Source of the DNA: Lachnospiraceae bacterium | GTDB taxonomy: Bacteria; Bacillota; Clostridia; Lachnospirales; Lachnospiraceae | NCBI GenBank assembly: GCA_024403355.1 | Contig: JAKSRW010000005.1 | Location: 1-64,000 of the forward strand | DNA length: 64,000 nt | Direction of reading: 5' to 3' | Shown: piece by piece, positions 43,023 through 52,245 of the stretch | How positions within the stretch are numbered: the stretch's first letter is position 1 | Layout: every line of letters begins with the position of its first letter | Made by a program: the position numbers and the translations under genes | The notes under the pieces: model-generated | The model's input: the letters and a program-made list of their open reading frames with translations, nothing else | The model's database searches: none | Told to the model about the DNA's origin: nothing

Positions 43023-44774
43023 TTGAAAAAATTACTGGTATATTTAAGCAAATATAAAAAAGAATGTGTGTTGGCACCTTTGTTCAAGCTGCTTGAGGCA
43101 AGCTTTGAACTTGTGGTGCCTTTAGTCGTTGCATCCCTTATTGATACGGGTATCGGTAACAATGACAGCGGGTATGTAGTAAAGATGGCGCTGGTACTTG
43201 TAGCTTTTGCGGTCGTGGGCTATGCCTTTGCTATTATTGCCCAGTATTTTTCCGCAAAGGCTGCGGTAGGCTGTGCGACAGAACTCAGAAGCAGTCTCTT
43301 TGCCCATATAATGAAGCTGTCCTTTAAAAACAGCGATGAACAGGGCAGTGCCACGCTGATAACGCGAATGACCAGCGATGTCAATCAGGTTCAGAGCGGC
43401 GTAAACATGACCCTTCGTCTTTTCCTACGCTCACCATTTATTGTATTCGGTGCAATGATAATGGCCTTTACCGTCGATGTAAAGGCGGCACTGATATTTG
43501 CTGCGGTTATTCCCGTGCTTCTGCTGGTGGTATTTATCCTTATGAGAATCACTGTTCCCCGTCAGAAGAAGGCGCAGGGTTCGCTTGATAAGGTCCTCGG
43601 TCTTACAAGGGAAAATCTGACCGGTGTACGTGTAATAAGAGCCTTTGGCCTTGAGAATCATGAGAACGAGGTATTTGAGAAGGAAACGGGAAATCTTAAA
43701 AGGTTTCAGGAAGTTGCAGGCCGCATTTCTGCGGCAATGAACCCTTTAACCTATGTGATTATAAATGCGGCACTCATCATTCTTCTTTATTCCGGCGCAA
43801 TACGTGTGGAGGCGGGAGTTCTGACAGGCGGAGCCGTTGTCGCACTTGTTAATTATGTTTCGCAGATTCTGGTTGAGCTTATAAAGCTTGCTAATCTTTG
43901 CGTTACCATCGCAAAGGCTATTGCCTGCGGCGACCGTATTCAGGCTATTATGGAGATTCCCGAGGGTATGGCGGTGATAGACGCCTTCGGAGAGCTTACA
44001 TCCGAGGACGAGATTCCTGCGGTTGAATTTAAAAATGTCAATGCAAAGTACAGTGAGAGCGGTGAGGATGCGCTCGAGGATATATCCTTCTTTGCCAAAA
44101 AGGGTGAGACAATCGGCGTAATCGGTGGTACCGGTTCGGGTAAATCTTCACTTGTACGACTTATTTCCAGAGCCTATGACGTATCAGCCGGCAATGTATT
44201 TGTGAATGGCCGTGATGTACGTGCATATAAGCAGTCGGAGCTTCGTAAGAAAATCGGTACGGTTATGCAGAAGGCGGTGCTTTTCAAGGGCACTATCCGA
44301 AATAACCTGAAATGGGGTAATCCCGAGGCAACCGATGAGGATATCTGGGAGGCACTCGAAACAGCACAGGCTGCGGAAATTGTTCGTAAAAAGGAAGCGG
44401 ATGTCAAGAAAAAGAATGAGAATCTGACAGCGCTTGATGCTCCGGTAGAGCAGGAGGGACGTAATTTCTCCGGCGGACAGAAGCAGAGACTTTCCATCGC
44501 AAGAACCCTTATCCAGAAGCCCGATATCCTTATTCTGGATGACAGCTCCTCGGCGCTTGATTATGCTACGGATGCGGCACTGAGAAAGGCTTTGAAAAAT
44601 CTTCCGTGGAAGCCTACCACATTTCTGGTTTCACAACGTACCACATCGATTATGCATGCCGACAGAATCCTTGTAATGGATGACGGACGCCTTGTGGGAA
44701 ACGGTACACATGAGGAGCTTTTAAAATCCTGTGAGGTATACAGGGAGATTTATGAAACTACAAATGCAAACTGA
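43023..44774 (+). CDS. ABC exporter half-transporter 1 (permease-ATPase)
   Basis: A 583-aa half-transporter; TTG start at 43023 chosen because the promoter lies just upstream and the first helix follows. Residues about 15-290 contain six membrane helices (ABC type I exporter). The ATPase part has Walker A GGTGSGKSS, signature NFSGGQKQRLS and Walker B DILILDDSSSALD. After the signature the catalytic Glu position is Asp (DDSS), usual for the degenerate site of heterodimers. It pairs with the gene at 44818. Substrate unknown; it runs directly into the T7SS genes. Confidence 0.9.
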   Translation: MKKLLVYLSKYKKECVLAPLFKLLEASFELVVPLVVASLIDTGIGNNDSGYVVKMALVLVAFAVVGYAFAIIAQYFSAKAAVGCATELRSSLFAHIMKLSFKNSDEQGSATLITRMTSDVNQVQSGVNMTLRLFLRSPFIVFGAMIMAFTVDVKAALIFAAVIPVLLLVVFILMRITVPRQKKAQGSLDKVLGLTRENLTGVRVIRAFGLENHENEVFEKETGNLKRFQEVAGRISAAMNPLTYVIINAALIILLYSGAIRVEAGVLTGGAVVALVNYVSQILVELIKLANLCVTIAKAIACGDRIQAIMEIPEGMAVIDAFGELTSEDEIPAVEFKNVNAKYSESGEDALEDISFFAKKGETIGVIGGTGSGKSSLVRLISRAYDVSAGNVFVNGRDVRAYKQSELRKKIGTVMQKAVLFKGTIRNNLKWGNPEATDEDIWEALETAQAAEIVRKKEADVKKKNENLTALDAPVEQEGRNFSGGQKQRLSIARTLIQKPDILILDDSSSALDYATDAALRKALKNLPWKPTTFLVSQRTTSIMHADRILVMDDGRLVGNGTHEELLKSCEVYREIYETTNAN

Positions 44775-44817
44775 TTTGATTTACATATTTTCAATGTATT
44801 GAAAGGATTTTGCAAGA

Positions 44818-46602
44818 ATGAAGGATAAACGAACTCAGCTGCAGGCCTTAAAGAAGGTTCTGCCTTACATAAAACCATACAGACTGCATCTGGCATATAC
44901 GATACTGCTGGCCCTGTTTTCTGTAATATTTGCGCTTTATATTCCGATACTTACCGGTGATGCGGTAGATTTGATAACCGGGCTCTTTGACGGAAGTCTG
45001 GCTGTAAACGGAGCGGTTTCGGAGCTCTTTTGGCTTCCTCTTACCGAGCTTTTACTTAAAATGGCAGCGGTAATAGTGCTAAGCGCCATTACCCAGTGGC
45101 TGATGAGCCTTTGTAATAACCGTATTGTATTTTCTATCACTCAGGACATCAGACGAAAGGCCTTTAAAAATATCCAGCAGCTTCCGCTTTCATATCTCGA
45201 TACGCATTCTGCGGGAGATATGGTCAGCAGAATGATAGCTGATGTGGACCAGTTCGCGGACGGTCTTCTGATAGGATTTACCCAGCTTTTTACAGGTGTT
45301 ATCACAATTCTCGGTACGCTCATTTTTATGCTGGCGGAGAATTATATGATAGCGCTGGTGGTAGTGTTTGTTACACCTCTTTCACTATTTGTGGCTTCCT
45401 TTATCGCAAAGAGAACCTACAATATGTTTAAGGAGCAGTCTCAGACCCGAGGCGAGCAGACAGCGCTCATTAACGAGATGATTACCAACCAGAAGGTTGT
45501 TCAGTCCTTCAACCATGAGGAAGCTATTATTCAGCAGTTTAATGAGATTAATAGCAGATTGCAGAAGTGTTCACTCAGGGCAACCTTTTTCTCATCGCTG
45601 GTTAACCCGAGTACCCGTGTGGTTAATAATATCGTCTATGCCGGCGTTGCATTGACTGGCGGTCTTTCAGTAATCCGCGGAGGACTTACTGTAGGCCAGC
45701 TGACCTGTTTTCTTTCGTATGCGAACCAGTATACGAAGCCCTTTAATGAGATTTCGGGCGTTATCACCGAGCTTCAGAATGCTCTTGCCTGTGCGGAAAG
45801 AGTATTTGAGATTATAGAGGCTGAGCCTCAGACGCCCGATGCCAATGATGCAAAGACAGTTCCTGCCGAGAATGCAAGGGGCAGTGTAGAGCTTAAGACA
45901 GTAGATTTCTCATATCTGCCTGACAAGCCCCTTATCAGCAATTTCAGCCTGAAGGTTAAGCCCGGACAGAAGATTGCCATTGTCGGTCCTACGGGCTGCG
46001 GCAAGACAACTCTTATTAATCTCCTGATGCGTTTTTATGATGTGGATGCGGGCGAGATTTCGGTGGACGGTATACCGATTACAAGCATGACGAGAAAGGA
46101 GCTTCGAAGCTCATACGGTATGGTTCTTCAGGATACATGGTTGAAGAAGGGTACTATCCGTGATAATATTATCGTAGGTAAGCCTGACGCAACGGACGAG
46201 GAAATGATAGCGGCCGCAAAGGCGTCACACGCGCACAGCTTTATCAGACGTCTGCCTAACGGATATGACACGGTTATTCCGGAGGACGGGGGCTCACTTT
46301 CGGGTGGTCAGAAGCAGCTGCTCTGCATTACCAGAGTTATGCTTTCATTGCCTCATATGTTAATTCTTGATGAGGCGACGTCATCAATAGATATTCGTAC
46401 AGAGCTTCAGATTCGTAAGGCTTTTGATGCAATGATGGAGGGAAGAACAAGCTTTATCGTTGCGCATCGTCTTTCTACAATTAAGAATGCCGATGTCATT
46501 CTGGTTATGAAGGACGGTAATGTTATTGAACAGGGAAGTCACGATGAGCTGCTTCAGAGGAAGGGCTTTTATTCGGAACTTTATTATAGCCAGTGGGCAT
46601 AG
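44818..46602 (+). CDS. ABC exporter half-transporter 2 (permease-ATPase)
   Basis: A 594-aa partner of the preceding gene. Six helices in about residues 20-310, then ATPase: Walker A GPTGCGKTT, signature LSGGQKQLL and Walker B MLILDEATSSID with the canonical Glu. It therefore supplies the catalytically competent site of an asymmetric heterodimer. Separated by 26 nt from the EssC gene on the same strand with no terminator, so read-through into the secretion genes is likely. Confidence 0.92.
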   Translation: MKDKRTQLQALKKVLPYIKPYRLHLAYTILLALFSVIFALYIPILTGDAVDLITGLFDGSLAVNGAVSELFWLPLTELLLKMAAVIVLSAITQWLMSLCNNRIVFSITQDIRRKAFKNIQQLPLSYLDTHSAGDMVSRMIADVDQFADGLLIGFTQLFTGVITILGTLIFMLAENYMIALVVVFVTPLSLFVASFIAKRTYNMFKEQSQTRGEQTALINEMITNQKVVQSFNHEEAIIQQFNEINSRLQKCSLRATFFSSLVNPSTRVVNNIVYAGVALTGGLSVIRGGLTVGQLTCFLSYANQYTKPFNEISGVITELQNALACAERVFEIIEAEPQTPDANDAKTVPAENARGSVELKTVDFSYLPDKPLISNFSLKVKPGQKIAIVGPTGCGKTTLINLLMRFYDVDAGEISVDGIPITSMTRKELRSSYGMVLQDTWLKKGTIRDNIIVGKPDATDEEMIAAAKASHAHSFIRRLPNGYDTVIPEDGGSLSGGQKQLLCITRVMLSLPHMLILDEATSSIDIRTELQIRKAFDAMMEGRTSFIVAHRLSTIKNADVILVMKDGNVIEQGSHDELLQRKGFYSELYYSQWA

Positions 46603-46628
46603 GCCGTACAGCCGAAGGAGACAAGAAA

Positions 46629-49600
46629 ATGCTTATTTCTGTTATGAACAATCAGGGTGTGGATTATCTTTCACTGCCTGAAAAAATAAGTGGACAATAC
46701 TGGATCAGTACAAGTAAAAATAAGAAGATTGAAAATCTTGCAGGTATTGACGGTACTGACGGAAAATGGATTCTGAAGAATAACCGTCATGTAAAAATCA
46801 TAGGACCTGACGGTTCCTCTCTTAAAAGTATTGAGGTGCAGCCGAACGGAATCTATGAAATAGAGAAGGACCATACTGAGAAATTTTTCCTTCTGACAGA
46901 GCCCGTTACAAAGGACAGAGCTCAGTTTACCAAATACTATGTGGGGGCAAATGCAAGCATTTCGATAGGCCGCGGAAGCGAGAACATGCTCTCGTTTACC
47001 TCTCCCTTTGTATCGAATAATCATGCGCTATTGACCTTTTCAAACGGACAGTGGCATATTACCGACAATAACAGTTCAAACGGTACATATGTGAACAACC
47101 GAAGAGTATTTGATGAAAATCTGAAATTCGGTGACTGCATATACATACTCGGTCTGAAGATTATTGTAAGCAACAGCTTTTTTGCAATCAATAATCCTGA
47201 CGGCAAGCTGACCGTTTCAAGCCGGATAATGAAGCTTGCGGGCCAGAAATATCAGATGAAGGAGGACGAGTTTGAGTACGAGCTTGAACCGACCAGATAT
47301 TTTTACTGCTCGCCCCGTTTTAAGCGTGATATTGAAACTGCAAAGATAAAGGTGGATTCACCGCCTTCAAGTCCCATTCAGGATGAGCTGCCCTGGCCGC
47401 TCGTTATCGGTACCTCGCTTTCCATGGGCGCAATGTCTGCAGTAACACTGGTTAATGCCGCGCTTTCCTTCAATATCAGTTCACTTGTTATGGGCGGAAG
47501 CATGCTTTTGGGTACGGTATTTTTCCCCACCTTTACGAAGCGTTATGAGAAGAAGCGCAAGATAAAAAAGGAGAAGCTCAGACAGGAAAAGTATTCTGCT
47601 TATCTCGAGGAGGTTTCCGGAAAAATCAGGGATGAGATAAATAAGCAGGCAAGTATTTTAAATGAAAATATAGTTACTATCGGTGAATGTGAGAACAGAA
47701 TCCTGAATGTACAGAGAAATCTCTGGGAACGCGGAATGGGTCAGAATGACTTTTTGACAGTGCGCGTCGGCCACGGTGATAAGCTGCTTGATGCGGAGAT
47801 TTCATATCAGGAACGTCGATTTACACTTAATGATGATAATCTTGAGGATAAGCTTCTTGAGCTTTGCGAGAAGCCGAAGTACCTGCATGATGTACCGATT
47901 TCTTACTCGATTTACGAGAATAAGGTTTCGGGTATTATCGGCAGCAGGGAGAAAATAGCGGAATTTGCCAAAGGTATCATTATCCAGCTTGCGGCACTTT
48001 ACAGCTATGATGAGGTTAAATTCGTATTCCTTTATGACAAAAGTGATGCGGAGCAGTTTGATTTTGTAAAATGGCTGCCTCATATCTGGAATGAGGATAA
48101 ATCCTTCAGATTCGTTGCAACAAATCTCAACGAGGTTAAGGAGGTTTCTGCATATTTCGAAAAGATTATCGAAAACAGACAGGCTATCAATCAGAACGAA
48201 ATGGAGGATGTAACTCCGTATTATGTATTCTTCAGCATGAGTAAGGAGCTTGGAGAGAGAGCGGAGATGCTTAAAAAGATTCTTGCAGAAAAAGAGAATC
48301 TGCATATGAGCGTCGTTACCGTTTATGATGAGCTCAAGAATCTGCCGAAGGAATGCTCGATGGTAGTTGAGGTTAATAATCTCAAGGGTAAGCTTTTTGA
48401 TAAGAATGATATTTCGGGAAATCTCATTGAATTTGTACCGGATATTGATTTAAGAAGAGACCCTCTTGAGCTTAGTACCGGTCTGGCAAATATTAACCTT
48501 GATACCTCAGGCGGAGGCTATTCTCTGCCCGGAATGATTACCTTCCTTGAATTGTTCGGAGTAGGAAAGGTTGAGCATTTGAATCCTCTGACAAGATGGA
48601 AGGAAAATGATCCCACCAAGTCACTTCAGACCTCAGTCGGTGTGAATACGCTCGGTGAGCCTTTTATGATTGACCTTCATGAAAAGTTCCACGGACCTCA
48701 CGGACTTGTCGCAGGTATGACAGGTTCAGGTAAGTCGGAATTTATCATCACATATATTTTATCACTTGCGGTAAACTATCACCCGGATGAAGTAGCTTTC
48801 ATTCTGATAGACTATAAGGGCGGCGGAATGGCCAAGGCTCTTGAAAATCTGCCTCATGTGGCGGGTGTTATAACAAACCTTGACGGTTCTGCAATTAAGA
48901 GGTCTCTTGTATCAATTGAGAGTGAATTAAAGCGCAGACAGGCTATTTTTGCAAAGGTCAGCAAGGAAATCGGTGTCAGCAATATTGATATCTATAAATA
49001 TCAGAAGCTCAGACGTGAGGGCAAGGTTAATGAGCCTCTGCAGCATCTGTTCATTATTTCTGATGAGTTTGCGGAGCTTAAAACACAGCAGCCCGAATTC
49101 ATGGCCCAGCTGGTCAGCGCGGCCCGTATCGGCCGAAGCCTCGGTGTGCATCTGATTCTTGCTACACAGAAGCCCAGCGGCGTGGTAGATGACCAGATCT
49201 GGAGTAACAGTAAGTTCAAGGTATGTCTGAAGGTTCAGGACCGTTCGGACAGTATGGATATGCTAAAAAGACCTGATGCGGCAGAGCTTGTTCAGACCGG
49301 ACGTTTCTATCTGCAGGTCGGATATAATGAGCTTTTTGAGCTTGGACAGTCAGCCTGGGCAGGAGCTACTTATTTTCCTTCAGACAAGGTGGTTGCGGAA
49401 AAGGACAATTCGGTTTCTGTTATTGATAATAACGGACATATTGTTCAGAGTGCAAAGTTTGACAAAAACAGAATTGCATTTGCCAGTGAAACAAAGCAGC
49501 TGGATGCAATTACAGCATATATTAAAAATGTTGCCATCGAGGAGCAGATTTCTGTTAAACCTCTCTGGCTTGAGCCTATACCGGCACTTATTTATATCGA

Positions 49601-51188
49601 TGAGCTGAAAAAGAAATACCATGAGGGCTCTGTAGCTTTTGAGTTAAATCCTGTAATAGGCGAGTATGACGATCCGGCTCACCAGCGTCAGTGTATTATG
49701 AGACTTCCTCTTTCAAGGGAAGGAAATGCAATAATCTACGGTGCGGCGGGAACCGGTAAGACTACATTCCTTAATTCAATGATTTACTCGCTTATGGAGG
49801 AGCATACACCGGAGGAGGTAAATATATTCATTCTCGACTTTGCTTCGGAGACTCTGCGTTCCTTTGCAAAGGCGCCTCATGTCGGTGATGTTGTTTTATC
49901 GTATGAAACCGAAAAGGTAAGCAATCTTTTCAAGATGCTTCTTGCGGAATCGGAAAAGCGTAAAAAGCTCTTTGCTGATTACGGCGGTGACTACCGTTCG
50001 TATATCAGGGAGTCGGGAAAGACTCTTCCCAATATAGTAGTTGTGATTCACAATTATACCGCATTTGCGGAGCTCTTTGAGGAGAAGGAGGATGCGGTTT
50101 CGATGCTTTCACGAGAGGGCAGCAAGTACGGTATCTATTTCGTACTCAGTTCTCTTTCGACAAGCGGAGTACGCTTCAGACTGCTTCAGAATTTCAAGCA
50201 GCTTATGGTATTACAGCTTAATGATGAGAATGAGTATTCGAGCGTGGTAGGAAAGACAGACGGTATGGTTCCTTCGAAGATGAAGGGACGCGGTCTTTTC
50301 AGAACAGATGAGCTCTATGAGTTCCAGCTTGCAAATATCTTCAGGGAAGGCAATTCCTTCAGTGCTATTCAGAAATACTGCGCAGAAAAGGAAAAGGACT
50401 GGAACGGCGGTACGGCTGACAGAATTCCGATTCTTCCTGAGTATGTGGACGGGGATTTCCTTTCGGAGTATTATAATACAAATGCGCCTCTCAGTATTCC
50501 TGTCGGTGTTGAGAAGGGTTCACTGAAGGTAAACAGCTATCATTTTGAGGCATCATATATCAATATGATTCTTTCAATGGGTGAAGAGTGTTATGAATTT
50601 ACATCAGACCTTATCGAGCTTATCGGAAGAAAGAATGCTGTAAAGACCAGCGTATTTGATGTTCCGATGGCCGTAAAGACATTTTCGGATGCTAACGTTT
50701 TCAGAACCGCAAAGGAATGCGAGGATGAGCTTGTAAGGCTTTTCGATATGACGGTTCAGAGAAACAACAGCTACAAGGATGCGGTTGCACAGAACCTGGA
50801 GGTACCCGTATTTGAACCCTACCTCATCGTTATCAATTCGTTTGCGGCATTAAAGGGAATTGTGTCACAGGAGGCTAACAAGAGACTCGAGCTTATTCTT
50901 TCGAAGGGCTGTAAGGAGTACAATATCTTCGTGATTATTTCCGAAAAATCGCAGCTGACGAAGGAATTTGCTTATACAGCCTGGTATAAGGAGAAGATTA
51001 CGGGAATCGACGGTATCTGGATAGGTAACGGAGTTCTTGAACAGTATACACTCAAGGCATCGAAGGCAACAAATGAGATGCGTGAGGAGATTTCTTCAGT
51101 CTTCGGTTATGTATTTAAGCGTGGTAAGGCAACGAAGATTAAGGTTTTGAAGAACAGCAGGGAGGATGATGATTATGACGAACAGTAA
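46629..51188 (+). CDS. essC: Type VII secretion ATPase EssC
   Basis: A 1519-aa FtsK/SpoIIIE-type motor of the type VII system. ATG 46629 follows GAAGGAG. Order: an N-terminal beta domain, FHA domain (about 105-170, SIGRGSENMLSF ... NSSNGTYVNNRR), two membrane helices (about 265-310), a linker domain, ATPase 1 with GMTGSGKSE (about 697-705), ATPase 2 with GAAGTGKTT (about 1038-1046), and a third ATPase-like domain from about 1280 whose P-loop is lost (ILSMGEECYEF). It energises export of WXG100 proteins and effectors. The FHA domain should bind phosphothreonine, consistent with the kinases downstream. Confidence 0.95.
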   Translation: MLISVMNNQGVDYLSLPEKISGQYWISTSKNKKIENLAGIDGTDGKWILKNNRHVKIIGPDGSSLKSIEVQPNGIYEIEKDHTEKFFLLTEPVTKDRAQFTKYYVGANASISIGRGSENMLSFTSPFVSNNHALLTFSNGQWHITDNNSSNGTYVNNRRVFDENLKFGDCIYILGLKIIVSNSFFAINNPDGKLTVSSRIMKLAGQKYQMKEDEFEYELEPTRYFYCSPRFKRDIETAKIKVDSPPSSPIQDELPWPLVIGTSLSMGAMSAVTLVNAALSFNISSLVMGGSMLLGTVFFPTFTKRYEKKRKIKKEKLRQEKYSAYLEEVSGKIRDEINKQASILNENIVTIGECENRILNVQRNLWERGMGQNDFLTVRVGHGDKLLDAEISYQERRFTLNDDNLEDKLLELCEKPKYLHDVPISYSIYENKVSGIIGSREKIAEFAKGIIIQLAALYSYDEVKFVFLYDKSDAEQFDFVKWLPHIWNEDKSFRFVATNLNEVKEVSAYFEKIIENRQAINQNEMEDVTPYYVFFSMSKELGERAEMLKKILAEKENLHMSVVTVYDELKNLPKECSMVVEVNNLKGKLFDKNDISGNLIEFVPDIDLRRDPLELSTGLANINLDTSGGGYSLPGMITFLELFGVGKVEHLNPLTRWKENDPTKSLQTSVGVNTLGEPFMIDLHEKFHGPHGLVAGMTGSGKSEFIITYILSLAVNYHPDEVAFILIDYKGGGMAKALENLPHVAGVITNLDGSAIKRSLVSIESELKRRQAIFAKVSKEIGVSNIDIYKYQKLRREGKVNEPLQHLFIISDEFAELKTQQPEFMAQLVSAARIGRSLGVHLILATQKPSGVVDDQIWSNSKFKVCLKVQDRSDSMDMLKRPDAAELVQTGRFYLQVGYNELFELGQSAWAGATYFPSDKVVAEKDNSVSVIDNNGHIVQSAKFDKNRIAFASETKQLDAITAYIKNVAIEEQISVKPLWLEPIPALIYIDELKKKYHEGSVAFELNPVIGEYDDPAHQRQCIMRLPLSREGNAIIYGAAGTGKTTFLNSMIYSLMEEHTPEEVNIFILDFASETLRSFAKAPHVGDVVLSYETEKVSNLFKMLLAESEKRKKLFADYGGDYRSYIRESGKTLPNIVVVIHNYTAFAELFEEKEDAVSMLSREGSKYGIYFVLSSLSTSGVRFRLLQNFKQLMVLQLNDENEYSSVVGKTDGMVPSKMKGRGLFRTDELYEFQLANIFREGNSFSAIQKYCAEKEKDWNGGTADRIPILPEYVDGDFLSEYYNTNAPLSIPVGVEKGSLKVNSYHFEASYINMILSMGEECYEFTSDLIELIGRKNAVKTSVFDVPMAVKTFSDANVFRTAKECEDELVRLFDMTVQRNNSYKDAVAQNLEVPVFEPYLIVINSFAALKGIVSQEANKRLELILSKGCKEYNIFVIISEKSQLTKEFAYTAWYKEKITGIDGIWIGNGVLEQYTLKASKATNEMREEISSVFGYVFKRGKATKIKVLKNSREDDDYDEQ

Positions 51189-51432
51189 GGCACTGGTGGA
51201 GGTAAGGGTTCCTGCATCAGGTGAAAAATATGATGTCCTGATTCCTCTAGACAGTAAAATTGGTGAGATAACCCGGCTGATTTCCAAAATAATCACCGAT
51301 TTATCAAACGGAAAGTATCAGGCGGGAGAGGACGCAATACTTTGTAATGCGGACAACGGAATTATCTATGATGTTAATGTTGAGGCGGCCGAGCAGAATA
51401 TAAGAACCGGTCAAAGACTCATGTTAATATAA
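51175..51432 (+). CDS. yukD: YukD/EsaB-like ubiquitin-fold protein
   Basis: An 85-aa protein starting inside the end of essC (14-nt overlap). Ubiquitin-like pattern: ALVEVRVPASGEKYDVLIPL at the start and RTGQRLMLI at the C-terminus. YukD/EsaB proteins are small regulatory or structural parts of Firmicutes T7SS. Translation is probably coupled to essC. Confidence 0.85.
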   Translation: MTNSKALVEVRVPASGEKYDVLIPLDSKIGEITRLISKIITDLSNGKYQAGEDAILCNADNGIIYDVNVEAAEQNIRTGQRLMLI

Positions 51433-51455
51433 ATTATTTTTGAAAGGAGTACATT

Positions 51456-51761
51456 ATGGGAAAGTCAATTAGTGTATCATCGTTTGAGGAGATGGCTCGT
51501 GCATCGGCTAAGTTAGCAGAGATTTCAGGCACCTACAGAGAAATCTACAGACAGTTAATGCAGGAAGCACAGACTATGGGGGCTGCTTGGGACGGTGCTG
51601 ATAATCAGGCATTCGTAGAGCAGATTTCAGGTTTTACAGAGGAGCTTAATGCTATGGCTGATAAGCTTCAGACAGCCAGTGAGGCACTTAAGCAGCAGCA
51701 TGATAACTATGTAGCACGTCAGGATGATAACATCGCACAGGTTAGAAAGCTTATCAACTAA
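51456..51761 (+). CDS. WXG100 protein 1
   Basis: A 101-aa helical hairpin protein with the W-x-G turn (AAWDGADNQAF, about residue 44). It has SVSSFEEMARASAKLAEISG at the N-terminus and a long second helix. ATG after AAAGGAG. WXG100 proteins are small substrates and structural partners of EssC, often as dimers with the neighbouring gene product. No canonical C-terminal Y-x-x-x-D/E signal is evident except DNYVARQDD near residue 88. Confidence 0.93.
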   Translation: MGKSISVSSFEEMARASAKLAEISGTYREIYRQLMQEAQTMGAAWDGADNQAFVEQISGFTEELNAMADKLQTASEALKQQHDNYVARQDDNIAQVRKLIN

Positions 51762-51779
51762 TCAGAAGGGAGAATAATT

Positions 51780-52088
51780 ATGGCAGGAAATAGCATTACA
51801 GTTAATACCGATCAGGTCGAGGCTATTGCAGCTAAGCTTGATGACCTTAACGCACAGTTAAGAGAGCAGCTTGAGGAAGGCAGAAATACTATCAATAATC
51901 TTGAGAATATCTGGACAGGAGAGGCTTCACAGGCTACAGTTTCTTCTTTTGGTCAGTTCGCTAACAACTACTTCCAGAATTATGAGGATGTAATCAAGCA
52001 GTACACAGATTTCCTCAGACAGGCAGTTGCACAGGGATATTTTGATACTGAGACTGCAAATATCAATCTTGCGGATGCATTTAAGTAA
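51780..52088 (+). CDS. WXG100 protein 2
   Basis: A 102-aa WXG100 protein, W-x-G in ENIWTGEASQA (about residue 44). The second helix is followed by a tail, AQGYFDTETANINLADAFK, longer than usual and similar to the tail of the protein at 56452 (DGYVSTEEVNKQLADQFK). The gene lies 18 nt after WXG100 protein 1, so the two are probably made together as a heterodimer. Confidence 0.93.
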   Translation: MAGNSITVNTDQVEAIAAKLDDLNAQLREQLEEGRNTINNLENIWTGEASQATVSSFGQFANNYFQNYEDVIKQYTDFLRQAVAQGYFDTETANINLADAFK

Positions 52089-52111
52089 TTATTAATAAAT
52101 CAAAAAGACTG

Positions 52112-52133
52112 CCCACCGCCTGATGGTGGTGGG
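52112..52133 (+). terminator. Hairpin between WXG100 genes and the first lipase gene
   Basis: CCCACCGCC pairs with GGTGGTGGG (loop TGAT), followed by TGAAGCTTTTTGG. The stem and GTGAAGCTTT tail match hairpin 1 of the 137-bp island repeat. It may attenuate expression of the effector relative to the abundant WXG100 proteins. Confidence 0.55.
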
Positions 52134-52245
52134 TGAAGCTTTTTGGTTATAGGACTTTGCGGGATTATCTGAGGGGATGAGATTCGTTCTCTGAAATAAG
52201 GCTGTAAAGAGGATTATTAAACTATCGGAAGGTATGGGAACAGGA

